Shown here: piece after piece, positions 52,577-60,478 of the stretch | How positions within the stretch are numbered: position 1 is the first letter of the stretch | Layout of the letters: every line of letters begins with the position of its first letter | Assembly (NCBI GenBank): GCA_965262705.1 | Contig: OZ253556.1 | Span: 1 to 64,000, forward strand | Direction of reading: 5' to 3' | Length of the DNA: 64,000 nucleotides | DNA from: UJ101 sp965262705 | GTDB taxonomy: Bacteria > Bacteroidota > Bacteroidia > Flavobacteriales > UJ101 | Position numbers and translations under genes: made by a program | The notes under the pieces: model-generated | Database searches by the model: none | Told to the model about the DNA's origin: nothing | What the model saw: the letters and a program-made list of their open reading frames with translations, nothing else

Positions 52577-53020
52577 ATGAAAAGTTATACTAATTTTACC
52601 TTGACTATGATTAAGCCCGATGCAGTCCGGGAGGGTAACACAGGCGTAATTATAGAAAAAATAACCGGAGCGAAATTTAAAATCATAGCGCTAAAATTAA
52701 CACAGTTTTCTAAGAGCGATGCAGAAAATTTTTATGAAATTCATAGCACCCGCCCTTTTTTTAGAGAATTAATCCATTTTATGACCTCAGGCCCCATTGT
52801 TGCCGCTGTATTACAAAAAGAAAATGCAGTAGAAGATTTTAGAACCTTGATTGGAAGTACTAATCCTGCTGATGCTGCCAAAGGAACGCTTCGTCAATTG
52901 TATGGAAAAAGTTTAGAATCCAATGCAATACATGGGTCAGACAGCACTGAAAATGCTTTGCGGGAATCTCTCTTTCACTTTTCTGACAGAGAAATTTTTG
53001 ATACTATTTTTGATTATTAA
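52577..53020 (+). CDS. ndk: Nucleoside diphosphate kinase
   Basis: Balances nucleoside triphosphate pools by moving the gamma phosphate through a phospho-histidine. 147 residues. Seen: FTLTMIKPDAVREGNTGVII, the MTSGPIVAAVL strand, RTLIGSTNPADAAKGTLRQL, and the active-site His in SNAIHGSDSTENA. The start is ATG at 52577, directly behind a good promoter. Confidence 0.97.
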   Translation: MKSYTNFTLTMIKPDAVREGNTGVIIEKITGAKFKIIALKLTQFSKSDAENFYEIHSTRPFFRELIHFMTSGPIVAAVLQKENAVEDFRTLIGSTNPADAAKGTLRQLYGKSLESNAIHGSDSTENALRESLFHFSDREIFDTIFDY

Positions 53021-53097
53021 AAGTCTATATGGGATATTTAAAATCAGATACTTTTTAATGTCTATACTTTAAATAAAATATTATTTTCACGAAATGA
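53016..53097. repeat. Direct repeat A flanking the GH92 gene
   Basis: About 80 bp overlapping the ndk stop, matching 55629-55707: shared blocks ATTAAAAGTCTAT, TTTAAAAT, TTTTAATGTCTAT and AATATTATT. It carries a worn inverted repeat (ATTAAAAGTCT ... AGATACTTTTTAAT) that may act as the ndk terminator. Confidence 0.75.
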
Positions 53098-53170
53098 GAC
53101 AGTTGTAAAAAGTATTTTAGCAACTGAGTTGCAAGTAAGCGATAGGTAAAGTCAGTGTAAGCTAAAAGGG
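53096..53170 (+). repeat. Decayed MITE-family fragment upstream of GH92
   Basis: GAGACAGTTGTAAAAAGTAT, TTTTAGCAACTGAGTTGCAA and GTAAAGTCAGTGTAAGCTAA: a worn terminus with short-class interior. No right terminus. Confidence 0.55.
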
Positions 53171-53225
53171 CGCAATAAATAAAGTTTATTTTTACCTCCA
53201 TCCAATCTAAAAATATATAAAATTA

Positions 53226-55562
53226 ATGAAAAGAAAAATCATACTAATTCCCCTCATCATTCTGTTCTTAGTAGCATGCCAAACAAACCAAGGCAAAAAA
53301 AGTAAAGTTCAAAATTATCCGAAACAAGGTTATTTAGAGCATGTAAATCCATTGATGGGGACAGACTCTGATTTCAATTTGTCTAATGGCAATACTTACC
53401 CTGCGATTGCAAGACCATGGGGAATGAACTTTTGGACGCCTATGACCTCTAAAATGGGAGACGGTTGGGCATACCAATACGACAAGCATCAAATAAGAGG
53501 AATTAAACAAACGCATCAACCCAGCCCTTGGATTAATGACTATGGTGCTTTTTCTTTAATGGCAGTAACCGGTGAGTTAAAGTATCAAGAGGAGGAACGT
53601 CAATCGTGGTTTTCGCATAAAGCAGAAGAGGTAAAGCCTAATTATTACAAGGTTTATTTAGCAGATTACGATGTAGAAATTGAAGTTACGCCTACTGATA
53701 GAGCCGCACAGTTTCGTTTCACTTTTCCGGAAAGTAAAACCGCTTATATTTTATTAGATGCTTTTTTCAAGGGGTCAATGGTAAAAATTATTCCAGAAGA
53801 ACGAAAAATTATTGGCTATTGCCGTAATAATAGCGGTGGGGTGCCAGATAATTTTCATAACTACTTTGTTGCAGTATTTGATAAAGATTTTGAGACTATA
53901 AATACCTGGGCAGATGAATGGAAACTACAAAAAGGAGTAAAGAAAAGTGAAGGAGAACATGTAGGGGCAATTATTGGTTTCTCAACGAAAAGAGGTGAGA
54001 AAGTAACAGTAAAGGTAGCTTCTTCTTTTATCAGTATCACCCAGGCAGAACAAAACCTCAAAGCGGAAATAGGAAATGATACCTTTGGGCAAACACAGGA
54101 AAAGGGACGACAGGCATGGGAGAAGGAATTGGCAAGAATAGCTATTGAAGATGATAACATAGACCACCTCAGAACTTTTTATTCCTGCCTTTACAGAGTA
54201 CTGCTCTTTCCTCGTAAGTTTTATGAAATAACCGAATCGGGCAGCAGAGTGCACTACAGCCCTTATAATGGAAAAGTCGAAAAAGGATATATGTTTACCG
54301 ATAATGGATTTTGGGACACTTTCAGAGCGGTATTTCCCTTCTTTAATTTAATGTATCCCAATTTAACTCAGGAGATAATGGAAGGCTTGGCAAATACTTA
54401 TAAAGAGTCAGGCTGGTTGCCAGAGTGGGCAAGCCCTGGCCACCGTAATTGTATGATCGGTTCTAACTCTGCCTCTATTATTGCAGATGCCTATCTCAAG
54501 AGAAATATGGATAAGGCAACGGCTGAGATATTATTTGAAGCCGTATTAAAAAATGCTGATGTAGAAAAAGGTCGCCCTGGGAATTCAATAGGTCGTGAAG
54601 GCTTAGATTATTATAATAAATTAGGATATGTACCCTATGATATAGGGATTAACGAAAGCGCGGCAAGAACTTTGGAGTATGCTTACGACGACTTTGCTAT
54701 TGCGAAAATGGCGGATAGATTAGGTAAAAATCAAACAGCTAAACGTTTTTATCATCAGGCAAAGAACTATGAAAAGTTATTTGACAAAAATACTCATCTA
54801 ATGCGGGGTAAAAATAAAGACGGTACTTTCCAGTCACCTTTTAATCCATTGAAGTGGGGTGATGCTTTTACTGAAGGTAACAGCCTTCATTACACATGGT
54901 CGGTATTCCATGACGTACAGGGGCTTATTCATCTTATGGGAGGAAAAAAGAACTTTATAAAAATGTTAGATGCCGTATTTAATACACCGCCAAAATTTGA
55001 TGATTCTTACTACGGGTTTACCATTCATGAAATTAGAGAGATGCGAATAATGAATATGGGAAATTATGCTCACGGAAATCAGCCTATTCAGCATATGATT
55101 TATCTTTATAACTATGCCGGCGAACCCTACAAGACGCAGCAAAAAATTAGAGAAGTACTTACAAAACTTTATAACCCTACACCTGATGGCTATTGTGGTG
55201 ATGAAGATAATGGCCAAACGTCTGCATGGTATGTATTGAGCAGTTTAGGCTTTTATCCTGTTACGCCTGTAGCGCCTCAGTATGTTTTAGGAAGCCCACT
55301 TTTCAAAAAGGCAACTTTACATTTAAGCAATGGTAAAGATTTTACGATGTCAGCAGCTAACAACTCCCGTGAGAACAATTATATTAAAAGTACAGCGCTC
55401 AATGGCAAGCCATGGAATAATACCTATATCAATTATAACGAAGTAAAGAATGGGGGTACTTTGAAATTTGTTATGAGTAGTAAGCCTAACGAAAAATGGG
55501 GCGTGGGAAAGTATACCGTCCCTTATTCCATGAGCTTAGAGGTTAATAAGAATAAAAAATAA
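53226..55562 (+). CDS. GH92 family alpha-1,2-mannosidase lipoprotein
   Basis: Exo-alpha-mannosidase that trims mannose from N-glycans or yeast/host mannans. Seen: lipoprotein signal FLVACQTN; an N-terminal beta-sandwich from YLEHVNPLMGTDSDFNLSNG with RPWGMNFWTPMT; then the (alpha/alpha)6 barrel with GFWDTFRAVFPFFNLMYP, GWLPEWASPGHRNCMIGSNS, EGNSLHYTWSVFHDVQGLI and the family signature GDEDNGQTSAWYVLSSLGFY near the end. At 778 residues it is full length. The start is ATG at 53226. It is bracketed by ~80-bp direct repeats, suggesting that the gene arrived as a unit or that the flanks are recombination-prone. It complements the GH20 enzyme at 7-10 kb. Confidence 0.93.
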   Translation: MKRKIILIPLIILFLVACQTNQGKKSKVQNYPKQGYLEHVNPLMGTDSDFNLSNGNTYPAIARPWGMNFWTPMTSKMGDGWAYQYDKHQIRGIKQTHQPSPWINDYGAFSLMAVTGELKYQEEERQSWFSHKAEEVKPNYYKVYLADYDVEIEVTPTDRAAQFRFTFPESKTAYILLDAFFKGSMVKIIPEERKIIGYCRNNSGGVPDNFHNYFVAVFDKDFETINTWADEWKLQKGVKKSEGEHVGAIIGFSTKRGEKVTVKVASSFISITQAEQNLKAEIGNDTFGQTQEKGRQAWEKELARIAIEDDNIDHLRTFYSCLYRVLLFPRKFYEITESGSRVHYSPYNGKVEKGYMFTDNGFWDTFRAVFPFFNLMYPNLTQEIMEGLANTYKESGWLPEWASPGHRNCMIGSNSASIIADAYLKRNMDKATAEILFEAVLKNADVEKGRPGNSIGREGLDYYNKLGYVPYDIGINESAARTLEYAYDDFAIAKMADRLGKNQTAKRFYHQAKNYEKLFDKNTHLMRGKNKDGTFQSPFNPLKWGDAFTEGNSLHYTWSVFHDVQGLIHLMGGKKNFIKMLDAVFNTPPKFDDSYYGFTIHEIREMRIMNMGNYAHGNQPIQHMIYLYNYAGEPYKTQQKIREVLTKLYNPTPDGYCGDEDNGQTSAWYVLSSLGFYPVTPVAPQYVLGSPLFKKATLHLSNGKDFTMSAANNSRENNYIKSTALNGKPWNNTYINYNEVKNGGTLKFVMSSKPNEKWGVGKYTVPYSMSLEVNKNKK

Positions 55563-55628
55563 GAAATGGCAACACTTAGCGTATTGTTGAGTTTGATCGT
55601 GAGACCTTTACAAAAAGTATTTTTAAGT

Positions 55629-55707
55629 ATTAAAAGTCTATCCGAAATGTTTAAAATTAGAGACTTTTAATGTCTATGCTCTAAATGAAATATTATTCTC
55701 ACCAAAT
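55629..55707. repeat. Direct repeat B flanking the GH92 gene
   Basis: Copy of 53016-53097 with a perfect 11-bp inverted pair (ATTAAAAGTCT / AGACTTTTAAT), so here the hairpin is intact. A MITE-like stub GTGAGACCTTTACAAAAAGT precedes it. It could terminate the GH92 transcript. Confidence 0.75.
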
Positions 55708-55825
55708 AGTTAGGCTAAAAATTTATATTAAAAAATTAAAGCACGGATTAAAAAATCAAAAAAAATTATATCTTTATCCTCAAAGTATTTTTATAAAAAC
55801 ACTTTAATATTAATTAAATTCAATT

Positions 55826-57058
55826 ATGATACAAAAAATTAAAGTAGCTCATCCTGTGGTAGAATTGGATGGAGATGAAATGACAAGAATTATTTGGAAG
55901 TTCATTAAAGATAAATTAATTCTTCCTTATCTTGATTTAGATATCAAATATTATGACTTATCAATAGAAAAGCGTGATGAAACCAATGATCAAATTACCA
56001 TTGATGCTGCTCAGGCGATTAAAAAATATAAAGTTGGAATCAAGTGTGCTACCATTACACCTGACGAGGCTCGTTTAGAAGAATTTGGATTAAAAAAAAT
56101 GTGGAGATCGCCTAATGGAACGATTCGTAATATTGTCGGGGGAACGGTTTTTAGAGAACCGATTATTATGAAAAATGTCCCCCGGCTAGTCCCCGGATGG
56201 ACAAAACCTATTTGCATAGGGCGCCACGCTTTTGGAGATCAATATAAAGCAACAGATGCAGTAATCAAAGGAAAAGGGAAACTAACCATGACGTTTACAC
56301 CTGAAAACGGCGAAGCGGTTACATGGGAAGTTTACCAGTACCAGGGCAAGGGCGGAGTAGCACTAACGATGTACAATACAGACGAGTCAATTTATGGTTT
56401 CGCCCGCTCTTGTATGAATCGTGCCCTCTCTTTAAAATGGCCACTTTACTTATCCACCAAAAATACTATTTTAAAAGCGTATGACGGTCGATTCAAAGAT
56501 ATTTTTCAGGAAGTGTTTGATGAGGAATTCAAGCCTCAATTTGAAGCACTTGGAATTACCTATGAGCATCGTCTAATTGATGATATGGTAGCGGTTGCCA
56601 TGAAATGGAATGGAGGATTTGTATGGGCATGTAAAAATTATGACGGAGATGTTCAATCAGATACAGTTGCACAAGGCTTTGGCTCTTTGGGATTAATGAC
56701 TTCAACGCTTTTGACGCCTGATGGTGGAACTATGGAAGCAGAAGCAGCACACGGGACCGTAACAAGGCATTATCGACAGCATCAGCAGGGAAAAGAAACT
56801 TCAACCAACCCTATTGCTTCTATTTTTGCATGGACCAGAGGGTTGGAACATAGAGGTAAATTAGATAATAATAAAGAACTTATTGAGTTTTGTCATCAAC
56901 TTGAGCGCGTTTGCATTGAAACAGTGGAAAGTGGTAAAATGACCAAAGATTTGGCGTTATTAATTAAAGGCAAAACCGTTACAAAAGAAGATTATTTAAC
57001 TACAATGGAATTTCTAAATGCGCTGGTTGAAAGACTAAAAACAAAACGTTCATCATGA
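55826..57058 (+). CDS. icd: Isocitrate dehydrogenase, NADP-type
   Basis: Converts isocitrate to 2-oxoglutarate in the TCA cycle. At 410 residues with the eukaryote-like sequence (VVELDGDEMTRIIWKFIKDK, SPNGTIRNIVGGTVFREPI, then LIDDMVAVAMKWNGGFVWAC and TPDGGTMEAEAAHGTVTRHY) it belongs to the homodimeric type II IDH group, normally NADP-dependent. The start is ATG at 55826. Together with mdh, sucA and odhB it shows an oxidative TCA branch. Confidence 0.96.
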   Translation: MIQKIKVAHPVVELDGDEMTRIIWKFIKDKLILPYLDLDIKYYDLSIEKRDETNDQITIDAAQAIKKYKVGIKCATITPDEARLEEFGLKKMWRSPNGTIRNIVGGTVFREPIIMKNVPRLVPGWTKPICIGRHAFGDQYKATDAVIKGKGKLTMTFTPENGEAVTWEVYQYQGKGGVALTMYNTDESIYGFARSCMNRALSLKWPLYLSTKNTILKAYDGRFKDIFQEVFDEEFKPQFEALGITYEHRLIDDMVAVAMKWNGGFVWACKNYDGDVQSDTVAQGFGSLGLMTSTLLTPDGGTMEAEAAHGTVTRHYRQHQQGKETSTNPIASIFAWTRGLEHRGKLDNNKELIEFCHQLERVCIETVESGKMTKDLALLIKGKTVTKEDYLTTMEFLNALVERLKTKRSS

Positions 57059-57145
57059 TTTTAAAATGAAAGCAACTTTTCAAAAAGTAATCTATCAACT
57101 TTAAATCAGTGAAAACTAAAGGTCTCAAAATTAAAAAAAATGTAA

Positions 57146-57688
57146 ATGAAAAAAATATTTTTAAATTTCGCCTGCGCAACTTCACTGCTTTCTTCATGCC
57201 AAAAATTAGATAAAAAAAACTTTGGAGAAGATGGCTTGCAAACCAAAGTATTTACTATTAAAGGTAATGAAATTAGCGTAAAAGAAGTATTAAGCAACGT
57301 CAAAGGAAAAATTACTTTTATTGATTTATGGGCGTCGTGGTGTGTTGATTGCAGAGCAGGGGTGCCGGAAGTACAAGCCTTACAAGCTAAATACGGTAAT
57401 GCATTGAATTATATTTTTATATCCTTAGATCGAAACAAAGCATCATGGAAAAAAGCGATAAAAGCCGATCAACTTAAAGGAGATCATTATTGGCTAAAAA
57501 ATTTAAAGAACTGGAAAAAGCCTCATTCATTTACACAGGATATTGATTTAGATTGGATTCCTCGTTATATGGTGATTGGGAAAGACGGCAGCATAAAGTA
57601 TTTTCGAGCGATTCATGCCAATGACCCAAAATTAATTAAAGCGATTGAAAATGAACTAAAACTTGAGACCGTTGCAAAAGCACTTTAG
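57146..57688 (+). CDS. TlpA-like thioredoxin-fold lipoprotein, C-terminus supplied by a MITE
   Basis: A periplasm-facing thiol-disulfide or resA-like protein. Seen: a lipobox ATSLLSSCQK, then a thioredoxin fold with the active site in FIDLWASWCVDCRAGVPE (Cys-Val-Asp-Cys) and the cis-Pro region LDWIPRYMVIGKDGSI. 180 residues. The last seven codons ETVAKAL and TAG come from the MITE at 57665. Removing it with one AACTT copy gives ENELKL-stop, so the original protein ended right at the insertion. The start is ATG at 57146. Confidence 0.9.
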   Translation: MKKIFLNFACATSLLSSCQKLDKKNFGEDGLQTKVFTIKGNEISVKEVLSNVKGKITFIDLWASWCVDCRAGVPEVQALQAKYGNALNYIFISLDRNKASWKKAIKADQLKGDHYWLKNLKNWKKPHSFTQDIDLDWIPRYMVIGKDGSIKYFRAIHANDPKLIKAIENELKLETVAKAL

Positions 57689-57850
57689 CAAAAAAATGCT
57701 TGTATTGAGTTTGCCGAAATGCAACGCCCGATAAAAATTAAACGCCGGAGCAATCTTTGGATTGTGAGGATTTTAATTTTTTGAGAAGGAAGCCGTTTGA
57801 AGTGAGATGCTTTCTTTTTTATACTTTTTTATGTGTTCTGAAACGGTCTC
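57665..57850 (+). mobile_element. MITE-like element inserted at the end of the thioredoxin-like gene
   Basis: 186 bp, GAGACCGTTGCAAAAGCACT to GTTCTGAAACGGTCTC, flanked by AACTT on both sides (perfect duplication). The left copy of AACTT holds the last original codon; the element supplies seven new codons and the stop. Confidence 0.93.
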
Positions 57851-57921
57851 AACTTTAATTATCAGTTATTTCATAAAAGAAATTTTTTAAGTTTGCCTTA
57901 TTCTTCAAATAGCGTATTATA

Positions 57922-58857
57922 ATGGATTGTATTTTTATTTTTGGACATCAAAATCCTGATACAGACAGTGTTACATCAGCAATAGCGTATGCACATTTAA
58001 AAATGAAGACAAATATCAGGGTTTTGCCAGTTCGCTTAGGGGCGCTTAATCCGGAGACCATTTTTGTTTTGAATTATTTCGGAATACAATCACCAATGCT
58101 AAAAACCACCGGGTTTAAGGGGAAACAAGTAATTTTGGTCGATCATAACGAATTTTCACAATCTGCAGAGGATATTGAAGAGGCAACGATTCTCGAGGTA
58201 ATTGATCATCATCGGATTGCTAATTTTTATACGCAGGGACCTCTTTACTACAGGGCAGAACCAGTCGGTTGCACAGCCACAATTTTATACAAGTTATACA
58301 AAGAAAAATCGGTTGAAATTCCCAAAAAAATAGCTGGATTAATGCTTAGTGCTATCCTTTCGGATACTTTGCTATTAAAATCACCTACAACTACTTCAGA
58401 AGATATTTCTATTGCAAAAAAATTGGCATCTATTGCTGGGCTTGATATGGAGAATTATGGTCTCGAAATGCTAAAAGCAGGTACAAATCTTGATTCATAT
58501 TCCGCAAAAGAACTTATAAAATTAGACGCTAAAAATTTTTCTTTAGATAATAAAAAAGTAATTGTAGCACAGATTAATACGGTTTCGATTGAGGATACTT
58601 TGAAAAGAAAAGCAGAAATAATGAGTGAGATAAAGCAAAAAGTATCCTTAGATGATCTTGGATTTTTTGCTTTTATCATTACAGATATTCTTAATGGAAA
58701 TTCTCAGGCTATTGTCTTAGGCGAACAGACGCATTGGTTTGAAAAAGCATTTAACTTACAATTAAAAAATGATGAAGTTTTTTTAAAAGGAATTATTTCC
58801 AGGAAAAAACAAATTATACCTCGCTTAACGAAGGGGGTAGAAAATTGTCATGCTTGA
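57922..58857 (+). CDS. ppaC: Manganese-dependent inorganic pyrophosphatase (DHH family)
   Basis: Hydrolyses pyrophosphate to drive biosynthesis. Family II pyrophosphatase with FIFGHQNPDTDSVTSAIAYA (metal His/Asp), VILVDHNEFSQS, the DHH motif VIDHHRIANFY, SDTLLLKSPTTT and the C-terminal substrate motif SRKKQIIPRL. 311 residues. This class is best known from Firmicutes; many Bacteroidota use other pyrophosphatases, so acquisition by transfer is possible, although base composition matches its neighbours. The start is ATG at 57922. Confidence 0.95.
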   Translation: MDCIFIFGHQNPDTDSVTSAIAYAHLKMKTNIRVLPVRLGALNPETIFVLNYFGIQSPMLKTTGFKGKQVILVDHNEFSQSAEDIEEATILEVIDHHRIANFYTQGPLYYRAEPVGCTATILYKLYKEKSVEIPKKIAGLMLSAILSDTLLLKSPTTTSEDISIAKKLASIAGLDMENYGLEMLKAGTNLDSYSAKELIKLDAKNFSLDNKKVIVAQINTVSIEDTLKRKAEIMSEIKQKVSLDDLGFFAFIITDILNGNSQAIVLGEQTHWFEKAFNLQLKNDEVFLKGIISRKKQIIPRLTKGVENCHA

Positions 58858-58886
58858 GGATAAAAACAGATGTTCTTTTAAATTTT

Positions 58887-59583
58887 TTATTTTGGCTTGA
58901 TCTCGTGGTGCAGATAGCCAAAAAATCTTTTAAAGGAAGAACAAAAATGAGACACGCTTTTATATCTAAGTTCCCAGGCAATTTCTTGGGGTTGTAACTT
59001 TTGATGCTTCACGAGTTCATCGGCGTTTAACATTCTTATTTTAATCGCGTAATCATGTATCGTGCTATTAAAAATTGATTTGAATAATTTTTTGAGTTTA
59101 TTTTCATTTATACCCACTATGAATGCCAGTTGTTTAATCGTAGGCGCAAATTGTTTCTCGAGAATTGCTTTAACCTTGTTGACTTTTTTTCGTTCCTCAT
59201 CATTGATAGTTTGATCAATGATAACTTTAGATGTCTTTTCAATAGATTGATAATGAAATCGATGCCATTGGAGTAATAATAAAATCTTAATCTCTAAAAA
59301 AATCACCTTTTCTTGTACAATTTCTTATATCGCTTATAATACATCTCATTTTATGATTCATTAGCAGATATTCATCAAATAAAGTATGCTTATGCTGAAT
59401 ATGAATCATAAAATCATAATGAATCTTGTTATTTGAACCCATGAGGTTATAAAAAAAACTTCTTGATAAAAAAATGGAAAAGAAATTTAATGTTTTTTTT
59501 GTTGTGAAAATTTTCCTTGAACATTCCTTTGGTAAATAAAGAATAGAGACCGTTGCAAAAAGCACTTTAGCAAAAAAATGCAA
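58887..59583 (-). pseudogene. AraC-family regulator, N-terminally truncated and frameshifted
   Basis: The C-terminal part (about 59306 to 58887) is an intact AraC HTH domain: FAPTIKQLAFIVGINENKLKKLFKSIF, then QEIAWELRYKSVSHFCSSFKRFFGY. The preceding segment, FDEYLLMNHKMRCIISDIRN ... RKGDFF, is in another frame. Reading six instead of seven A/T bases at 59296-59302 joins them as GDFLEIKILLLLQ, the expected helix of PchR-like regulators. Roughly 100 N-terminal residues are missing, and the frame runs back into the MITE at 59546, whose insertion may have caused the loss. A homopolymer sequencing error could explain the shift but not the truncation. Confidence 0.75.
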
Positions 59584-59710
59584 CGCCCGATAAAAATTAA
59601 ACCCCGTAGCAACCTAATGGGTGTGGAGGATTTTAATTTTTTGAGAAGGAAGTAGTTTGAAGTTAGATGCTTTCTTTTTCATACTTTTTTATGTGTTCTG
59701 CAACGGTCTC
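59546..59710 (+). mobile_element. MITE-like element, long class, with 5-bp target duplication
   Basis: 165 bp, GAGACCGTTGCAAAAAGCAC to GTTCTGCAACGGTCTC, flanked by GAATA on both sides. It lacks the TTGTATTGAGTTTGCCGAAA segment found in the 187-bp copies. Lies upstream of the broken AraC gene. Confidence 0.92.
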
Positions 59711-59811
59711 GAATATTATGAGCGTCTTCCGTTTTCGCCTGCATATTATTAATATATTTATAACAGATCTCTCCTTGAAACAGAAAATCCATTACGATGC
59801 AGCCACAACAG

Positions 59812-59957
59812 GGAAGAACCTCTTCACCCCATAAGGTGAAACTGCTCTAAGCTATAAGGAAGAACCTCTTCACCCCATAAGGTGAAACTGCTCTAAGCTA
59901 TGGGGAAGAACCTCTTCACCCTATAAGGTGAAACTGCTCTAAGCTATGGGGAAGAAC
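59812..59957. repeat. 46-bp tandem repeat with internal hairpin, 3.2 units
   Basis: Units start at 59812, 59858, 59904 and (partial) 59950, period exactly 46 bp. Each unit carries GGAAGAACC, the inverted pair TTCACC ... GGTGAA around CCATAA, and ACTGCTCTAAGCTAT. The three full units are almost identical. It lies ~140 bp upstream of rnpB. No ORF. Between it and rnpB (59958-60080) are worn MITE modules (GCTTTGCTGACTTACCGTTC, GCTAAAGTGCTTTTGTAGCT). Confidence 0.9.
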
Positions 59958-60083
59958 ATTTCGCTTTGCTGACTTACCGTTCTTGGGCTTTGCATGGTAT
60001 GGGCTAAAGTGCTTTTGTAGCTGCAAGTCAGCCCTTCCCGCCGGCTAACATGGAATATGGAGATCTCAATTCATTAAAAAAAC

Positions 60084-60091
60084 TATCTTTG
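60084..60091 (+). promoter_or_regulatory. -7 box (TATCTTTG) of rnpB
   Basis: TATCTTTG lies 5 bp before the first base of the P1 helix strand (GCAAATC), the right distance for the RNA start. No perfect TTTG upstream. Confidence 0.6.
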
Positions 60092-60096
60092 TTGCA

Positions 60097-60406
60097 GCAA
60101 ATCGTCTTGTCGCTTCCGCTTTATTTAGCGGAAGAGGAAAGTCCGGACACCATAGTGCAGCATAGCGGGTAGCGCCCGTCGCCTTTATTAGGCAGGACCA
60201 GTGCAACAGAAAGTATATACAGTTCGGCTGTAGTGAAATCAGGTAAACTCTATGTGGTGCAATGCCATGTAAATCGACGTTTGAGAGTTGCACGCTCAAG
60301 GTCGAGGGGTAGGCAGTGAAGACTTTACTAGTAATAGTGAAGCAAGATAAATGACAAGAAAGGAGATTTATTTTTTCTCTTTACAGAATCCGGCTTATAG
60401 ATTTGC
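60097..60406 (+). ncRNA. rnpB: RNase P RNA (type A, M1-like)
   Basis: Catalytic RNA that removes the 5' leader of pre-tRNAs. Seen: the universally conserved GAGGAAAGTCCGGACACCAT near the 5' end, GCATAGCGGGTAGCGCCCG-type P4 surroundings, the internal AGTGCAACAGAAAGTATATAC block, GTGAAATCAGGTAAACTC, and the 3' conserved ACAGAATCCGGCTTATAG. The ends pair as P1 (GCAAATC at 60097, GATTTGC ending 60406), followed by a T-rich stretch that fits termination. ~310 nt. A 74-bp piece of it is duplicated at 23566-23639. Confidence 0.95.
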
Positions 60407-60419
60407 TTTTTTATTTTCT

Positions 60420-60475
60420 GAGACCTTTGCAAGAAGTATTGTAGCAACTGCAAGTCAGTTAAAGCTAAAGGTCTC
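60420..60475. repeat. Short MITE-family element (56 bp)
   Basis: GAGACCTTTGCAAGAAGTAT, TGTAGCAACTGCAAGTCAGT, TAAAGCTAAAGGTCTC. Inverted termini GAGACCTTT / AAAGGTCTC. It lies between the convergent rnpB and SAM hydrolase genes. Confidence 0.75.
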
Positions 60476-60478
60476 AGT

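Noticed and set aside
59812..59957. The 46-bp repeat as a CRISPR or type III toxin-antitoxin RNA
   Set aside because: No spacers between units, and no ToxN-like gene adjacent; neighbours are a broken AraC gene and rnpB.
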